Of a DNA stretch of 64,000 nucleotides, positions 47,888-61,998 are shown in pieces (position 1 is the stretch's first letter; each line of letters starts with the position of its first letter). Below the pieces are notes generated by a model. It was not told where the DNA came from. It did no database searches and saw nothing but the letters and a program-made list of their open reading frames with translations. The stretch comes from Apiospora phragmitis (taxonomy: Eukaryota > Ascomycota > Sordariomycetes > Amphisphaeriales > Apiosporaceae). Location: NCBI GenBank assembly GCA_038363925.1, contig JAQQWL010000006.1:4258501-4322500 (forward strand), given 5' to 3'. A program made the translations under genes and the position numbers.

Positions 47888-49748
47888 ACGTATCCCACAA
47901 GCGAATGTCTTATATAAGCGAATATCTTATTCTTTTACAGCCCTTCCGATAGAATATAAATTAATTTTACTATAACGTATTTAATATATTAAAATTAATT
48001 AAAATTCTTATCTTTAAATACTTTTATATTATTCTAATAAGTACGCGTATTATACCTAAGCTCTCCGTAAATTTTATAACGTTATAAGCGTGTCTAAAAC
48101 GTCCTCGTATAACTACTTCTCCGACGCGATTAATTTTATAATTATTTATTAGTATCCCTTTAAAATTATAAGTCTTTTTTAGCTTATATGTAAAGTAATC
48201 TTTTATTTTATAGCCGTTTTTTTTCGTACAGCGGCGCCGGTTAAGTATCTTATTTACTTTTCGAAGTATTACTTTCTTACTTTTTAAAAAAGTAACTTAA
48301 TATATAATATACGTTATAAATTTTATAATTTAATTAAAACTAATTAAAATAAATATTAAAAGGTTATTTTAATATTATATAATACGGTTTCGAACGTATT
48401 CGGTTTAAAATTAAGCTTTTATCGGGTTATTTAAAATCTTTAATTTTTAAATAATAAATAGGCCGGAAAACGTTCCTAGAGGTATTAAAATACGTAGCTT
48501 TATATCTAACTATAAAATAATATATTCTAGATTATACGAGACGAGTCCTATTCTTTAAAAACCTCTTTATATATTCGAAATGGTGAAAATCGCTTAGAAC
48601 GCTTTTAAAAACGCTAATAAAAAATCCTCCTTTAAAATATAAATAATATATACCCGTATAAAATATTTAATTTCTTTTTTTATAAGCTTTATTAAATATA
48701 TCAAAATAATTAATATTAAGAGGTTAAAGCTTATATAACGAATAAAAAAGTATATAAAGTATAATAATCGAGTTCTTTTTATAATAAAGCTCGAAAATTA
48801 TTAAGTAATAGCTTTCGTAGCCGTCCAGGACTAAAAAGTAATAATAATCCTTCGTATAAAACCTAGTATATTAATTAAATTATCGAATCTAGTCCTCGCC
48901 TCTTTTATTTATAGTTTAGTTATTTTTAATAATTACGATCACCTAATCCTCTAATAATAGGCTGTTTTCGTATTAAAAAAAGAGGTACGTTTTTTAAATA
49001 AAAATAATATACGAAAAGATAGCGTAACCGTATAATTTAACGCCTTAAATAATTATAATTTATTCCCGATTCCTTTATTATATTACCTTAAGCCTTCCGT
49101 ATCGATCGGAGGTAGTTATAACTATTTCGGACGAGATTTAGTTTATAAAAAAGCCGGTCTCGTTAAAGTTATAAATATCCTCTTTTTAAATCCCGTATTT
49201 ATAAATTATATTCCGTATAAGGGTAAACTACGCGCGAAACGCGTCGGGATTTTTATAAAAAACTCTTTAATAATTAATTTTTCGGTTAAAACGCGTCCGG
49301 AGGTCTAATTATTATCGTATAAAGTTAGAGGCCTAATTAACGCCGACACGTCCCGCGTTATATAAATTAAATAATTAATTCGTTATATTTTTTATATTAT
49401 TTAACAGGGGAAAAAATGATCTCGCATTTAAATTAATAATATATTAAATAACCGCATCTTTTTTAAAATTTAAAACCTTTCGAGAATTTATAATTATTTC
49501 GTGTCGTATAGGTTAATTATTTCGTTTACGTTATAAAGGTTTTAATAAAACCTAATAAATTAATATAACCTTTTTTATATTTAAAATTAAGTCTTCTTAA
49601 AGCGTTTAAAGCGTTAGAATTATATTACTTTTCTTTTAAAATTATAATATTTTTAAACGTAAAAGAATATAAAAAAAGGTTACGGCTATAAAGAAGTTTA
49701 TAAAAGTAGGACATTCGTTTATATAGGATATTCGCTTATAGGATACGT
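47888..49748 (-). mobile_element. Fot1/Pogo-like DNA transposon, copy E
   Basis: 1861 bp, ends ACGTATCCCACAAGCGAATG and CTTATAGGATACGT, flanked by TA (47886-47887 and 49749-49750). Same orientation and length as copy D. RIP-inactivated transposase on the minus strand. Confidence 0.92.
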
Positions 49749-49750
49749 TA

Positions 49751-50412
49751 TATATAAATAAAAGGAATAGGTCTATAAACACGTGACCTCTATTTGGGTG
49801 CTTTTCTTATAATATTAGCCCTGCTCGTATATTACCTTAAGGGGAGATATTAAGTTAAGAATCTCGTAATATTCGATTTAAATAGTTTATAAACGATATA
49901 TAAGCCTTTATTTATTAAAGACTCTTTCTCGAGATCGATTAATTAATAAATTAAGCACTACTCTTATATATAAACTTAGTAATAAATAAAGATTATTTAC
50001 TTAACCGTTAAATTTTTAAAATATATTATTAAATCGAGTAAAAATAATTATTAAATAAGCTTTCGTACGTACGTATAAATTCCGGGTTTAATCGAGGTTT
50101 AATCGTTATATTCTATTATTTATATCTATCTCTAATACGATCTACGAGGGGTATCGTATACCCCTCTTAATAAAACTAAAAAGGGGTTCGTACGCGTAGG
50201 TACGTAGCACCCCTTTTTAAAGTAATATAGAAAACCTTAGTTCCTATTATTCTAATATTCGTAGTTTTCTATTTTAGCGATAAAATTAGCCTATTCCCCT
50301 TTTTAAATACGGGCCTTCCCTTCCCGAAGGTCTCGTACGGATAGGTTACGCTAATCCGGTATTCGGTGCCTACCTAAGCCGTACAAGTGATGCTATACCT
50401 TTTTAATGTTAA
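49751..50412. repeat. RIP-mutated DNA, unassigned apart from one solo LTR
   Basis: AT-rich stretch between Fot1/Pogo copy E and Gypsy copy II. Besides the LTR-like repeat at 50049 I recognise nothing; 50270-50400 is slightly richer in GC. Confidence 0.5.
50049..50257 (-). repeat. Solo-LTR-like repeat, copy 5 (reverse)
   Basis: Reverse complement of the 207-bp unit: starts TATTAAATAAGCTTTCGTAC and ends TCTAATA. Flanking 5-mers (ATAAT and TTCGT) do not match. Confidence 0.8.
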
Positions 50413-51077
50413 TATAACGAACGTTATTTAGGTTCTAAAAGAAACCTAGTAAGACGTACTGGGGTTTATATTAGCAATATAAGAAAGTATCTAAATATGC
50501 GATAAAAGTCGCTTTTATCAATATAATAAGTAATAGCTCGTAAGAACGAAGGTAATTAAAATGCGTAGGCTTAGGGGTATTTATAATAGTTTTGTTAAAG
50601 TTATTTACTTTATTAATAAATTAAAATTAATATTTAAATTAATTATTAAAATAAAAAGTATTTATATAAAATATATAAGGAAAATATTTATTATTATATA
50701 TTTAATACTTTTTTTATTAATTTATTATTACTTAGTAATCCTTTTTAAACGTGCTCGGTATTACTTAATGATCGCTTTTAATCACGTTTTATACTATTTA
50801 ATAATCGCTTTTAATCACATTTTACGCTACTTAGTAATCTCGCCTAAACGTTTACCATACTACGTAACTTATTATCGGTCGCCGTTACTTTATAAGCGCG
50901 TTCGCCTTATCGCTAAACGTAAAAGTGGCGTTACTCGTTATTAAAAAAAGTTTAGTTTCGTATTTATATAACTAGCGGTGCGGTCCGTAGTTATAATATT
51001 ATAGCCTATTCGGGGTATAATAGTTCTGTACCGGTGAGTAGGATCTTTTAGCCGTGTAATTAGGTCGGGTTATAATA
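50413..51077 (-). repeat. 3' LTR of Gypsy copy II
   Basis: 665 bp, reverse complement of the LTR at 27293. The end nearest the interior of the element is the GC-richer part here (near 50,950-51,060). Confidence 0.88.
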
Positions 51078-54000
51078 TTATTCCCCTCTTTTTAATTATT
51101 TTATTTTTAAAGTATTAATTTTATAAATACTTTAGCCGTCCGCTTATTATAATTTATAATAAATTCTTTCTTTTTTATTGCTTTCGTTATAATATATACT
51201 TATTATAAATAATCGCGTTAAAAAATCTTAAATTAAGCTTAATCGTTCTTTTATCGTTTATTATATAGATTTTATCGAAGCCTTTTTTAAATTTAGTTTC
51301 GAAAATTATATTTTATAATCGTTATTTTATAAAAAAGTAGTTTTATATAATAATAAAAAGCGTTAATAAGTATAAGAAATATATTTATATTAATTACGTA
51401 TATAATAATATCGGGGTTTTATTATTTTCTTTACGATATGTATAGAACGAGCACGACCGCTTATCTTGGGAAGAGTCCGCCGTAAAGGCTTACTTTTTAG
51501 AGTTTTAATGCTAAACTAACGAGGCCGTTACTCGCCTTATATATTTCTATAAATAAAAAGAAATAGCTTTTATTTAAGGGGTAAAGTTAGTATAGCGTGA
51601 TTTACGTTCTCTATAACGAATTAGAGAAGTAAGAGCGTTGGGAGTTTAAAACTATTATAGCCGTTTAAGCTTACAGGGGTTTTAATATTATTAATTAGAA
51701 CGCGACCAACTTTTTTTTTAAACCGATCTCCGAGGTTATTATTTAAACGCTTATAACTTCTTAATAATATTCGCTAAATATTTTTTAAGTTTTTAAATAT
51801 TATTTTTTAATAGGTAGCCTTTTTATTAGACGAAGTACTAGAAGTTTTATTTTTATTTTTTTTATTAATAATTTTATTAATTTCATACTTGTATTAATTT
51901 ATTTCAATTTTTAATTATATATCGATTAAATTTTCTTCGGCTGTTAATTCGAGTAATAAAATATAAAATATAAGGTATATCTATATTATTTTAAATAATA
52001 ATAATTAATAATTAGTTTTTAAAATAACTTTTATAATTTTAAATAATTTTATTTTTTTAAAATCTAATTTATTACTTAATCGTTTTATTTTAATATTTTA
52101 TTATAAGAAGTAAACTTTTTCTCCTTTTTTAAAGGTTAATCTTTTTAACCTTATTCAATCGGTATATCCTTTTATTCGTTATTAAAAAAAAATAAGGTCT
52201 TATTATAGTATGATCTAGAGTTTTTTTAATTTTTCGATTTATATAGTCGCGATTAATATTAGCTCTTTTTTTACTAGTTTTTTAATAATTTTTAAATTAT
52301 ATCCGTAATTTATTCGAAATAATAATATATGTATAACTTCGTTATTCGCGTTATTATAAATAAATTAAGTTATTAATAATAATTATATTTAATTATTTTG
52401 TTTATAATTAATATAATAGCGTAGGTATTATTTTAAAGTTTAATTAATTTATTTAATTTATTCGTCCGTTTAAAAGTAGTAAGTTATAAATAGTTTATAT
52501 TTAACGCCGAGTTATATTATTAAGGATTTTTAAAACTTAGCGGTAAATAACTTATCTCTATTAGAAATAATTATTTCGGGTAGCTTATACTAATTAATAA
52601 TTATTCGGAAAAATATATATATTAGGTCGTTAATATTGCTTAATTCCTTATACGGTAAGAAGTACGTATATTTTATAAGTTTATCCGTAATTATTAAGAT
52701 GTTATCGTAATTGATCTTAGTTAAGGGTTTTTTTAATAAGGGTAGTTTAATAACGAAATTAAGTATAATAGTTTTTTATACTTTATTTAATAATAGGATC
52801 GGTTGTAGCTCTCTGTACGGCCGGTATTTAGCGGTTTTAATTTTATTATAGAAGTTGTATTTATTAATTATTTTAACCATGATCAGTTTAAGGTTTTTAT
52901 AATCGAATTATTTAATAATCCTTTTCTAGGTTTTAAATATTCTTTAATATCTGTATGTAAGGTACTCGTAGAATTCTCGGATAAAATCTTTATAGTATTA
53001 TTTAGAGATATAGATCTTACCTCGGTAAAAAGTAAGGCCGTCGCGGTCTTCGAGGTAATCCTTAGGGTAATTCGCGGGGTCGAGGTTTTAATTAAATTAT
53101 CAGAATTTAGTAACTTATTCGTTATTATATTAAATATGGTTTGTAGCGTTTAGTTATTTTAAAGGTACGAGGTTGCCGTTTTAATTATAAGTAAGGATTA
53201 TTTGCGTTTCGAACGGAACCTCTTTTTGGTGGTCCGGTTGTCGGCTTAACGCGTTAATGCGACCGTTCTTGTTACCTTTTTAATAAATAATAATAAGGTT
53301 AAATTTTGAAAAGAATTTAAATTATTATATTTATTATTTATTTAATTTTTTAATAATAATGAATATTGTTAAGTTTTTATAATCGGTATAAATCTTAATT
53401 AGTTTTATTATTTTATTAAAATAATATTTCTATTTTTTATAAGCTTTAATAATAATTATTAATTTTTTATTATAAATTTAATAATTTAGTTTTAATCCGT
53501 TAAGTTTTTTCGAAAAAAATATAACGGGGTACGATTTTTTATTATCGTTTTGTTAATTTAATTACCCTCTGATTGTATAATTTAATACGTCGGTTTTAAT
53601 TTTAAAAAGTTTAAACGGGTTTATTACGCGAAGTATTAATTTATTAAGGATTCGTTCTTTAATATTATAAAAGGCTTCGTTTTTTTTTTCTGTTTATTAA
53701 AATAGTTTATCCTTTTTTATTAAGTTTATTAGAGGTATTATTATTTTATTAAATCCGGGGATAAAAATTTAATAATAATTAGCTAGTTTTAAAAAAAATT
53801 TAATTTTTATAACGTTTATAGGCGGAAGTTATTTTTTAATTATTAAAATTTTTGAAGGTTTTATTTAAATTTTGCCCAGAGATATTATGTATTTTACGAA
53901 GGTAACGGATCGTTAGTAGAGTTCGCTCTTTTTTAAATTAATTAATAAGTTAGCGTTCTATAACTTCTAAAGTATTAGCTTTATATACTTTCGGTATTGC

Positions 54001-57000
54001 TCGTTATTCTTAAAATAAATAAAGATATTATTAAGGTATATTACGATAAATTTATCGAGATATTTTTGTAAAATATAATTAATTATAGTTTAAAAATTAA
54101 TTAATATATTAATTAAGTTAAACGGTATAACTTAATATTTAAAATAGCCGTACTTAGTTCGAAACGCGGTCTTTTTTTTTTTTTTTTTTAATTCGGATTA
54201 GGTTATATATATTAAAAAGGTCGAGTATCATAAAGATTTTAATATATAATAATCTATTTCGTAAATCGCCGATTAAAAATAAGGGGTACCGTTTTTAATA
54301 ATAATTTCGTTAAGCTTTTAATAATTAATATATATACGTTATTTAAGTTTTCCGTTTTTTTTTTTTTTTAAAACGAAGAGGATAAAAAAGCTTGCTAATA
54401 ATATAAATAGTTAAATAACTTTTTTTTTGAGATTTTCTATAATATATTTTTTTAAAGTTTGTTTATATTCTTAATTAAGTTTATATATAGGTATAAATAA
54501 GGGTTCTTTCTTATTTTTAAAAGGTATTTTATAATTTTATTATATATAAAGCGGTAAACTTATTTTTAATTTCTTATTAAAAAATGTTTCGAATTATCGA
54601 TATTTTTTTAATAATAATATATATTTTAAAAACTTTAAATTTATTAAAAAGTTATTTTTTAAACCGTTATTTATTAATTAATCCTTTTTTTAATATATTT
54701 TATTAAAATTAATTTATTTTTTAATTAATTTTAAAATTATTTACCCGTAATTAAAGTATTTTTAAAATTATATTATATTTTATAACGTTTGTAATATTAT
54801 ACGTAATTTGTTTATAACGTTTTTTAATATTAATTAAAAGGTTTGTAACTTCTTTCCGTATTTTTTTATTATTATAAATTATAAATTTTTTATTGATGGT
54901 TTTAAATCGGTATAGGGCGTTTTTTTATTATTATTTGAATTTAAAGTAATTAACGATTCGTAATAAAATATAATTTTTTTATATTTCGCTATTAAGTAGC
55001 GCTTTAATATAAACTCTTTTTATATTTAGTATTAATATAATATATTTATAGATAACTCGATTATTTACTATTTAATATAAAGACTTATTTTAGTCCGCTT
55101 ATTGAAATCTTTTTATAATAAGCGGTATTTATTTTTTAAACGCTGCGTTTATAGGTTATTAATGATATTTTACGATTAATTCTTATATTATTACCGTTAT
55201 TTTTTTTATTTTTTATAAAGCGCTTTTTAATATATTAATAGGGGTGTTTTTATATTTCTCTTTATATAAAGTATTATTTTTAATATTTAAGGTTCGGGTT
55301 TTTTTAATAATTTAAAGGTTTATTAAATTCGCGGTAATTTATAAACGTTTTATAAGTTTTTTAATATAATAAAGGGGTTTTTTTATTAGGTATATACTTA
55401 TATATTTTAAAAGTATTAAATGCTTTTTTTTAAACGTTTATAAGTTCGCGATTTTTCTTAAACGTATTTAAAATATTAATCCTCGAAATATTCTTTTTAA
55501 TTTCGTTTTTTTAAATAATATTATTATAATTACCGTAGGTTTTTTTATATTAATAAGTATACGCGTTATTTATTTAAAATTAATGTTTAAATTTTTTTAA
55601 TAATATAATTCGGGTATGGTTATATAATAAGTTATTTATTAATTTTTCGGAGGAATTATTTATATTCGAGCTTTTTTATAAAGTATTTTATATAAACGTT
55701 ATATATATACGAGATTTATAAAAGCGTAAAGTATCCTTTATAAATAAAAAAGATTTATAAGTTATTCTTTATTATATAATTATTATAAATTTTTTAATTA
55801 AAGTTAGCCGTAATAAGTATTTAATATAAATATTTTAAATCGGGGTAAAGAATATTAAGGATAATTAATTACCCGTTGGTTTTAAAGTTTCTAAATTTAG
55901 TGATTTTGTTTATTAATTCGTTTATTAATATATTTATTAAACGTTTATAATTCGTTAATTATTTTAATTAGTTTATAATATTATTTATTGAATTATTATT
56001 TTCGTTATAAAGAAGGGGTTATTCTTTTTATATTATCGAAACGTTTCGGCTATAATCCTTTTTATTTTCCGAGGTTTTAGGGAATTATTTAATACTTTTT
56101 TTATTCGCTAAATAAAAGGTATACTTATTATTATAATAAATTATTTAGGATAAATTACCGTATTTAATAATAATATTATTATTTTTAATAATTATTATAA
56201 GGGTATTTTTTACTTTAATAATATTAACGTATTATTTTTTTAGGACTTGTTAAAAATCTTTTTTTAGTACTCGATATTTTCGAATATAATATCTTAATTT
56301 TTAATAATTATAATAAGTATTACGTAACTTTTTATTTTATTTATTATACTTAGTAGCGTTAAGGTTTATAGGTTTATTATAGTAGTTATATGTCGTGATA
56401 TTTTTAGGCGGTATATAGTTATATTAATATGGTCGCCTTATATTAGTTTAAGTTCGATTGGTTTATTGTTAAAGTCCGCTTTATTTTTCGCGGCGTTATT
56501 CGTATATACGGGTATCGATTTTAATAGTAAGTTTTATATACGAAAAAAAATTATTAGGAGCGTTAAGCCGGCTAAGTTCGTTTTTAATATTATTTTTTAA
56601 TTCTCGGTAATATATTATAATTTTTGTAGTTTCGGTATAGTTTAATCGAGTTATAATACGTCGGAACTCGGCTGTGTAAAAGGCGGTTAATCTTTTTTAC
56701 TTAAGGGTTTTAAGCTCCTTTTCCGCCTGTCGCTTTTCGTCGGGGTTTTAAAAGAGCGATTTAAAGGTTTGTTCGAAGCCGTCGTAATTTTTGAAAATAT
56801 GTTATACCTTTGTGCGGTATAGCTTAATTTATTAGTTGTTTTTTATAAGTTTATTTAAATAAGGTTCGAATTAAATGAGTATTTTATTTTTAAAAAACGA
56901 GGCGATGTAGATAACTTATTAAGTAACGTTTTAGAATATTTTTTTTATAAAATTATTAATAAGTTTTAATTTAAATAAAAAAGTTTCGAAAATTTTTACT

Positions 57001-57436
57001 TATTTCGTTAAAAAGGGTTAACGTATTAATCTTTATGCCCTTTTTTAATATAATAAGGGTTTAAATAATGTTAATAATTATGTAGAAAAGATATATTTTT
57101 TCGCGTAGTTTATTAATATTATAAGGTATTTATTTTAAAATATTTTTAATTAGGAGCTTGTTACGCTCTTTTTTAAATTTAATATAATAATATTAATAAT
57201 TAACGCTTTTTTATTTGAATTTTTTAATTCGTTTAATTAATATTTATTATATAAGCTTATTATTATTATCGTTATTATTAATATTTATAATAGGGTTTTA
57301 TTAAAAGGTATTAAGGGTAGTAATAAGAGTTTTTTTTTATTAAACGGCGTTATTAAGGCCTAATATAGATATAATTCTTATAATATTATTATTTAAAGGT
57401 TTAAGTAATAACTTGTAAAAATAAAAATAATTAAAA

Positions 57437-58042
57437 TATAACGAACGTTATTTAAGTTTTAAAAAAAACTTAATAAAACGTACTAAGGTTTATATTAATA
57501 ATATAAAAAAGTATTTAAATATATAATAAAAGTTACTTTTATTAATATAATAAGTAATAGTTTATAAAAATAAAAGTAATTAAAATATATAAGTTTAAAG
57601 GTATTTATAATAATTTTATTAAAGTTATTTATTTTATTAATAAATTAAAATTAATATTTAAATTAATTATTAAAATAAAGAATATTTATCGTTATATATT
57701 TAATCCTTCTTTTATTAATTTATTACTACTTAATAATCCCTTTTAAACGTGCTCGGTATTACTTAGTAATCGCTCTTAATTACGTTTTATACTACTTAGT
57801 AATCTCGCTTAAACGTTTACTATGCCACGTGACTTGTTATCGATCGTCGTTACTTTATAAGCGCGTTCGCCCTATCGCCGAGCGTAGAAGTGGCGTTACT
57901 CGTTATTAAGGAAAGTCTAGTTTCGTATTTATATAGCTAGCGGTACGGTCCGTAGCTATGGTATCGTAGCCTGTTCGGGGTATAATAGTTCCGTGCCGGT
58001 GAGTGGGGTCTTTTAGCCGTATGGTTAGGTCGGGTTATAATA
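57437..58042 (-). repeat. 5' LTR of Gypsy copy II, ~60 bp shorter
   Basis: 606 bp, begins TATAACGAACGTTATTTAAG and ends GGGTTATAATA. It is about 59 bp shorter than the partner LTR, so a small internal deletion has occurred after insertion. Confidence 0.85.
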
Positions 58043-58047
58043 ATTAA

Positions 58048-61000
58048 TTTTATCGAGTAACAGGTCTTTTTAATTAGTTATTCTAGTCGTTTAATAATAA
58101 TAACGGTAATAAGGGGAGTTATTATACGTTAACGTGTATTATTTCCCGCTATAAATTAAAAAAAACGGTTTAAAAGTAGTAATAGTAATAGGGGTACCGT
58201 CATATATCGGAATACGTTATACCTTATCGAGAACGTACGAGTCCAGCCTTTGGATATACGCTTCTATACGTACGGTAAGGCTGTTTATCGAGACCATTTA
58301 CTTAAGGGCCTTATTTAGGGATATCTTAGTGAGGGCGTCTACCGGGTTATCTTTACTATCGATATAATAGATCTATGAGATCTCCCTTCTCTCGTACGAC
58401 TTTCGGAGGGATATAATATCGATTATAAACCTCTTTTCGTTTATTATACCTAGCTTAATTAAGTAGTTATAAAGAGACTTCGAATCTATATAAAAGGTTA
58501 TTAATATATCTTAAAATCCTAGGGTTCGTACGATTCTTTTAAACGTAATACTTAATATAATACCGCTATTTATATTAAAAGTCGTGTTATATAATCCGCT
58601 AGCTAATACGCTCCGTATAACTCTTTTATATTTAATCGAGCTTTAATAAATAATATTACTTTAAATCTCGAACTAGTCTTTCGTATAATTTATTTCTTAG
58701 TTTAATAAGATTACGTATTTAAATTAAGTCCTCGCTATTTATAAACGAGCCGTTAATAAAAATATATATCTTTATATAATAAAAGTTAAGCGGGATATAT
58801 TTTAAGTCGCGTATCAAGTTTTAAAACTATTTATTAATACGCTCGTTTAAGCTCTTAATATCCTTATTTTTTAAAGTTTATATTTAAGCGGCGGCAGATA
58901 GGTCGTATATTACCTCTGGCTAATAAATAAATATAAAATATACTCTTCTCGTACGCTAGGAGACGTATTACTAACCTCTATTAATAGCTTTTAAGTTAAT
59001 ACTTTAATTAATTAGCCTATCTTTTTTATTCGAAAAGGATATCGTATAATTTTAATTAAATCTTACTTCTATTAAACTCGATCGGCGTATTTTTAATTAA
59101 GATACTCTTTAGTTTTATATAGAATTATTCCTCTACTAGTTTTTTTTTCCTCTTTTTAAGAAAAAAGGGTTATAACGAAGGTAAACGTATCGTCGGTTTA
59201 TATTATTATAATATCGAAAATATCCGGTCCCTCCGTAATAAATAATAAATAAACGTCGTATATTAATACGGTTATTTTTAAACTCTATACGTAATAATTA
59301 TAATACGTTTTAAATTAATAGAATTCTAACTCTATTAGTCCGTATAAGGATAATACGATTTAAAATAACGTTCCTTCGAGGTATTAAATCTTTAGCTTTA
59401 TTAATAAGCGTACGTAAATTAGTCGGTTCAACTTATTATACAACTAAATATACGCCTATATAATATCGTATAGCTCGCCTCGTATATTAAAATCTCAGAT
59501 CAGGGTCGGTCCGAGAGTTAAAAGAAGTCTTTGGCTTATCCGCTGAATTATCGGTAACTAGGTTAAAATAGCCTCCTTTTCTATATCTCCGTAGCTTTTT
59601 ATTACGAGCCTAAACTTCTCGTATAGCTTCGTAGTTTTACCCTTGATCTCTCGTATAAGCCGTATTTTAAAGATTCTCCGGCCGGTATACTACCCGGGTC
59701 GAATCGAATAAATTCGAAAACCCTTTATATAACGAGATTATTTATCTCTTCCGCGTTAAACTTTTAAAATAAATATTTAAACAATATAATAACCCCGTTT
59801 TATTAAAACTTAATTATTAAATTATAATTCTCTTATTTTTTTAAGTAAGGAATACGGCGGCTTGAGCGTTCCGGAATAGATATTTTCTAGGTCGTTTTCG
59901 GCCACGTCGTACGGGAGCTACCGTAATTTCCTCGGCTATCGGTTCAGTATTTAGGGTACCTATCGATTATTCTAGATCTGGTTATATATCCGGCTCGTTA
60001 TACGGTTTTTCGGCCTCTCCTAGTAGTACGGCTTGATTTAAATCACTCGAAAGGCTTTTAAGTTATTTAAAGTATCTATTTAAATTATACGGTTTTTAAT
60101 AGCTATTATCTTATATAATCCGGTTTATCCTTCTTTTTCCCGCTAGATTAAAACTTTATTTTAAAGCGGGAGTATTAAGATATTATAAATAATTAGTCTA
60201 TTATAGGTATTTAAAGCTCGGTAAATATCGATATTTATACGTACTTTTCGAAATATCTTAATTACTTTCCGTACGGCTTCTCTTTGTACTTAAATCTCTA
60301 ATAACGGTAATAAGTTCCCGTTAATACGAAGGTATATTTTAAATACGAATAAAGTAAGAACTAAACTATCGGGGCAGCCGTATCGTTTAAAGCTTTAATT
60401 ACTATTTAAAGTATTATTTTAATATTTATATAATAACCGAAATCTTTTTATAAAATATTAAAAACTTTACATAGCAAAACGTACGCTCGTTTAATTTTAT
60501 TTATTACTTAATAAGTTTTAATAAATATCTATTTATAAATAATTCTTATTACTTATATATAATTTCGAAACTCTTTTTAAAAATATACACCCGGATTATA
60601 CGAGATATAATTAAAAAGTCCTTAATATACGTATATTTAATACTTATAAAAAATATTTTAAGTATTTCGTACATTAAGCGAATATAGAAATATAACCGTT
60701 TAAAAGAATATACTCGTATCGATTATATAAAATACGTTTTATCCGTTAATGTAAATAATATTTATAGTAATTTCGTAAATAAAGTTATATTTATTTTATA
60801 ACGAGAATTTAAATCTTTATAACGCCGGATTATACGCCTAATATTAAGAGCAAAACTTTTAAATCTCGTCGAAAATAATAAAGTTAACGTCGTTATAGCC
60901 GGCGTTCTTTAAAAAAGTATAGAGCTTTTTTATACGAAAGTATTTAAAACGTCGGTAGAAGTATCGAAATTATTTTTTAATAAAATATAATATCATTTTT

Positions 61001-61312
61001 ATACGGCCGGTATTAAAGAATAAATATTCCTATTCCTTAATTATAAAAAGTATCTCGCCGTCCTCTTATATAATAAAATTAAAGATATTATTATAATACG
61101 TTTTAAACCGATCGGCGTTATATAACGAAAATAGGAAAAAAGTTATAATATTTAAAATATAATACTTAATTATTTTTAATAAATTCTATATATTAATTAT
61201 TCTAATTAACTAAATAAGCTTTAACCTTTCGAACTTAATCTCGGCGCTTCTCGAGGTTTAATTACTTCGTACGTCTAGGTTCTCTCGTATATAAGCCTTT
61301 ATTTAAAGCTTT
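58048..61312 (-). mobile_element. Copia (Ty1-copia) retrotransposon remnant
   Basis: On the minus strand between about 58760 and 58240 the Copia RNase H C-terminus is readable with few stops: IYIFINGSFIN, then TFYIDSKSLYNYLIKLG, then IDIISLRKSYERREI, then YIDSKDNPVDALTKISLNKA. This matches the fungal Copia pattern TDSKSLYDCLVKLGTTQEKR and SNPADAMTK. Upstream parts of pol, toward 61300, are more degraded. The element is cut at 61318 by the next Gypsy copy and at 58042 by Gypsy copy II. No LTR could be assigned. Confidence 0.8.
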
Positions 61313-61317
61313 CTAAC

Positions 61318-61998
61318 TGTTACAACCCGACCTAACCATGCGGCCAAGCCCTACCCGTCGGAACGGAACTACCATACCCGACCAGGCTACGACGTTACAA
61401 CTACCGACCGCACTATTAGCTATATTAATATAAGCTCCCCTATACTATAGAAGCGCGTAAACATAATTACGAGGATATTCCAGATAGCGAAAAGATGGAC
61501 CCGACCCGGGAAAGTAGTTAGGAAAAAGCTACGGGACGAGGAGCGACTAGACCACCGCTTTAATAAGTAAGCTAGGAGCGACGGGATCACGACGCCCCTA
61601 AATAAGTTATTAAAATAGATTACTATAATTTAAAGGATAAATCACCGTGAGTTAATAACAGGATTACTATAAACTAAGTGATCTAACCGATTAGTAAAGA
61701 AAGAGATTAAATATATAACGATAAACGTTCTTTATATATTTTATATAAATATTTTTTATTTTAATAATTAATTTAAATATTAATTTTAATTTATTAATAA
61801 AATAAATAGTTTTAATAAAATTATTATAAATACTTTTAAATTTATATACCTTAATTATTATTCGTTTTTATAAATTATTATTTATTATATTAATAAAAAT
61901 AATTTTTATTATACGTTTAAATATTTCTTTATATTATTAATATAAACCTTAATACGTTTTATTAAGTTTTTTTTAAAACTTAAATAGCGTTCGTTATA
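61318..61998 (+). repeat. 5' LTR of Gypsy copy III
   Basis: 681 bp ending GCGTTCGTTATA. As in copy I, the outer ~350 bp are GC-balanced and the inner part AT-rich. The middle part (61440-61680) differs from copy I, which suggests LTR subfamilies. Confidence 0.85.

Larger units (their letters stand above)
50413..58042 (-). mobile_element. Gypsy LTR retrotransposon family 1, copy II (reverse, full length, RIP-mutated)
   Basis: 7.63 kb in reverse. It begins TATAACGAACGTTA and ends GGGTTATAATA, flanked by GTTAA (50408-50412) and ATTAA (58043-58047), a target duplication differing by one G-to-A change. On the minus strand the RT active site near 54024-54038 reads YLNNIFIY (normally YLDDILIY). The zinc knuckle near 56270-56330 reads YYNY, stop, KLRYYIRKY. 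Pol occupies the left and gag the right, consistent with reverse orientation. Non-functional. Confidence 0.92.

Noticed and set aside
50561..50944. 127-codon open frame rich in Ile, Tyr, Lys and Leu
   Set aside because: It lies wholly inside the 3' LTR of Gypsy copy II; its openness comes from the AT bias and the same stretch is interrupted in the other LTR copies.
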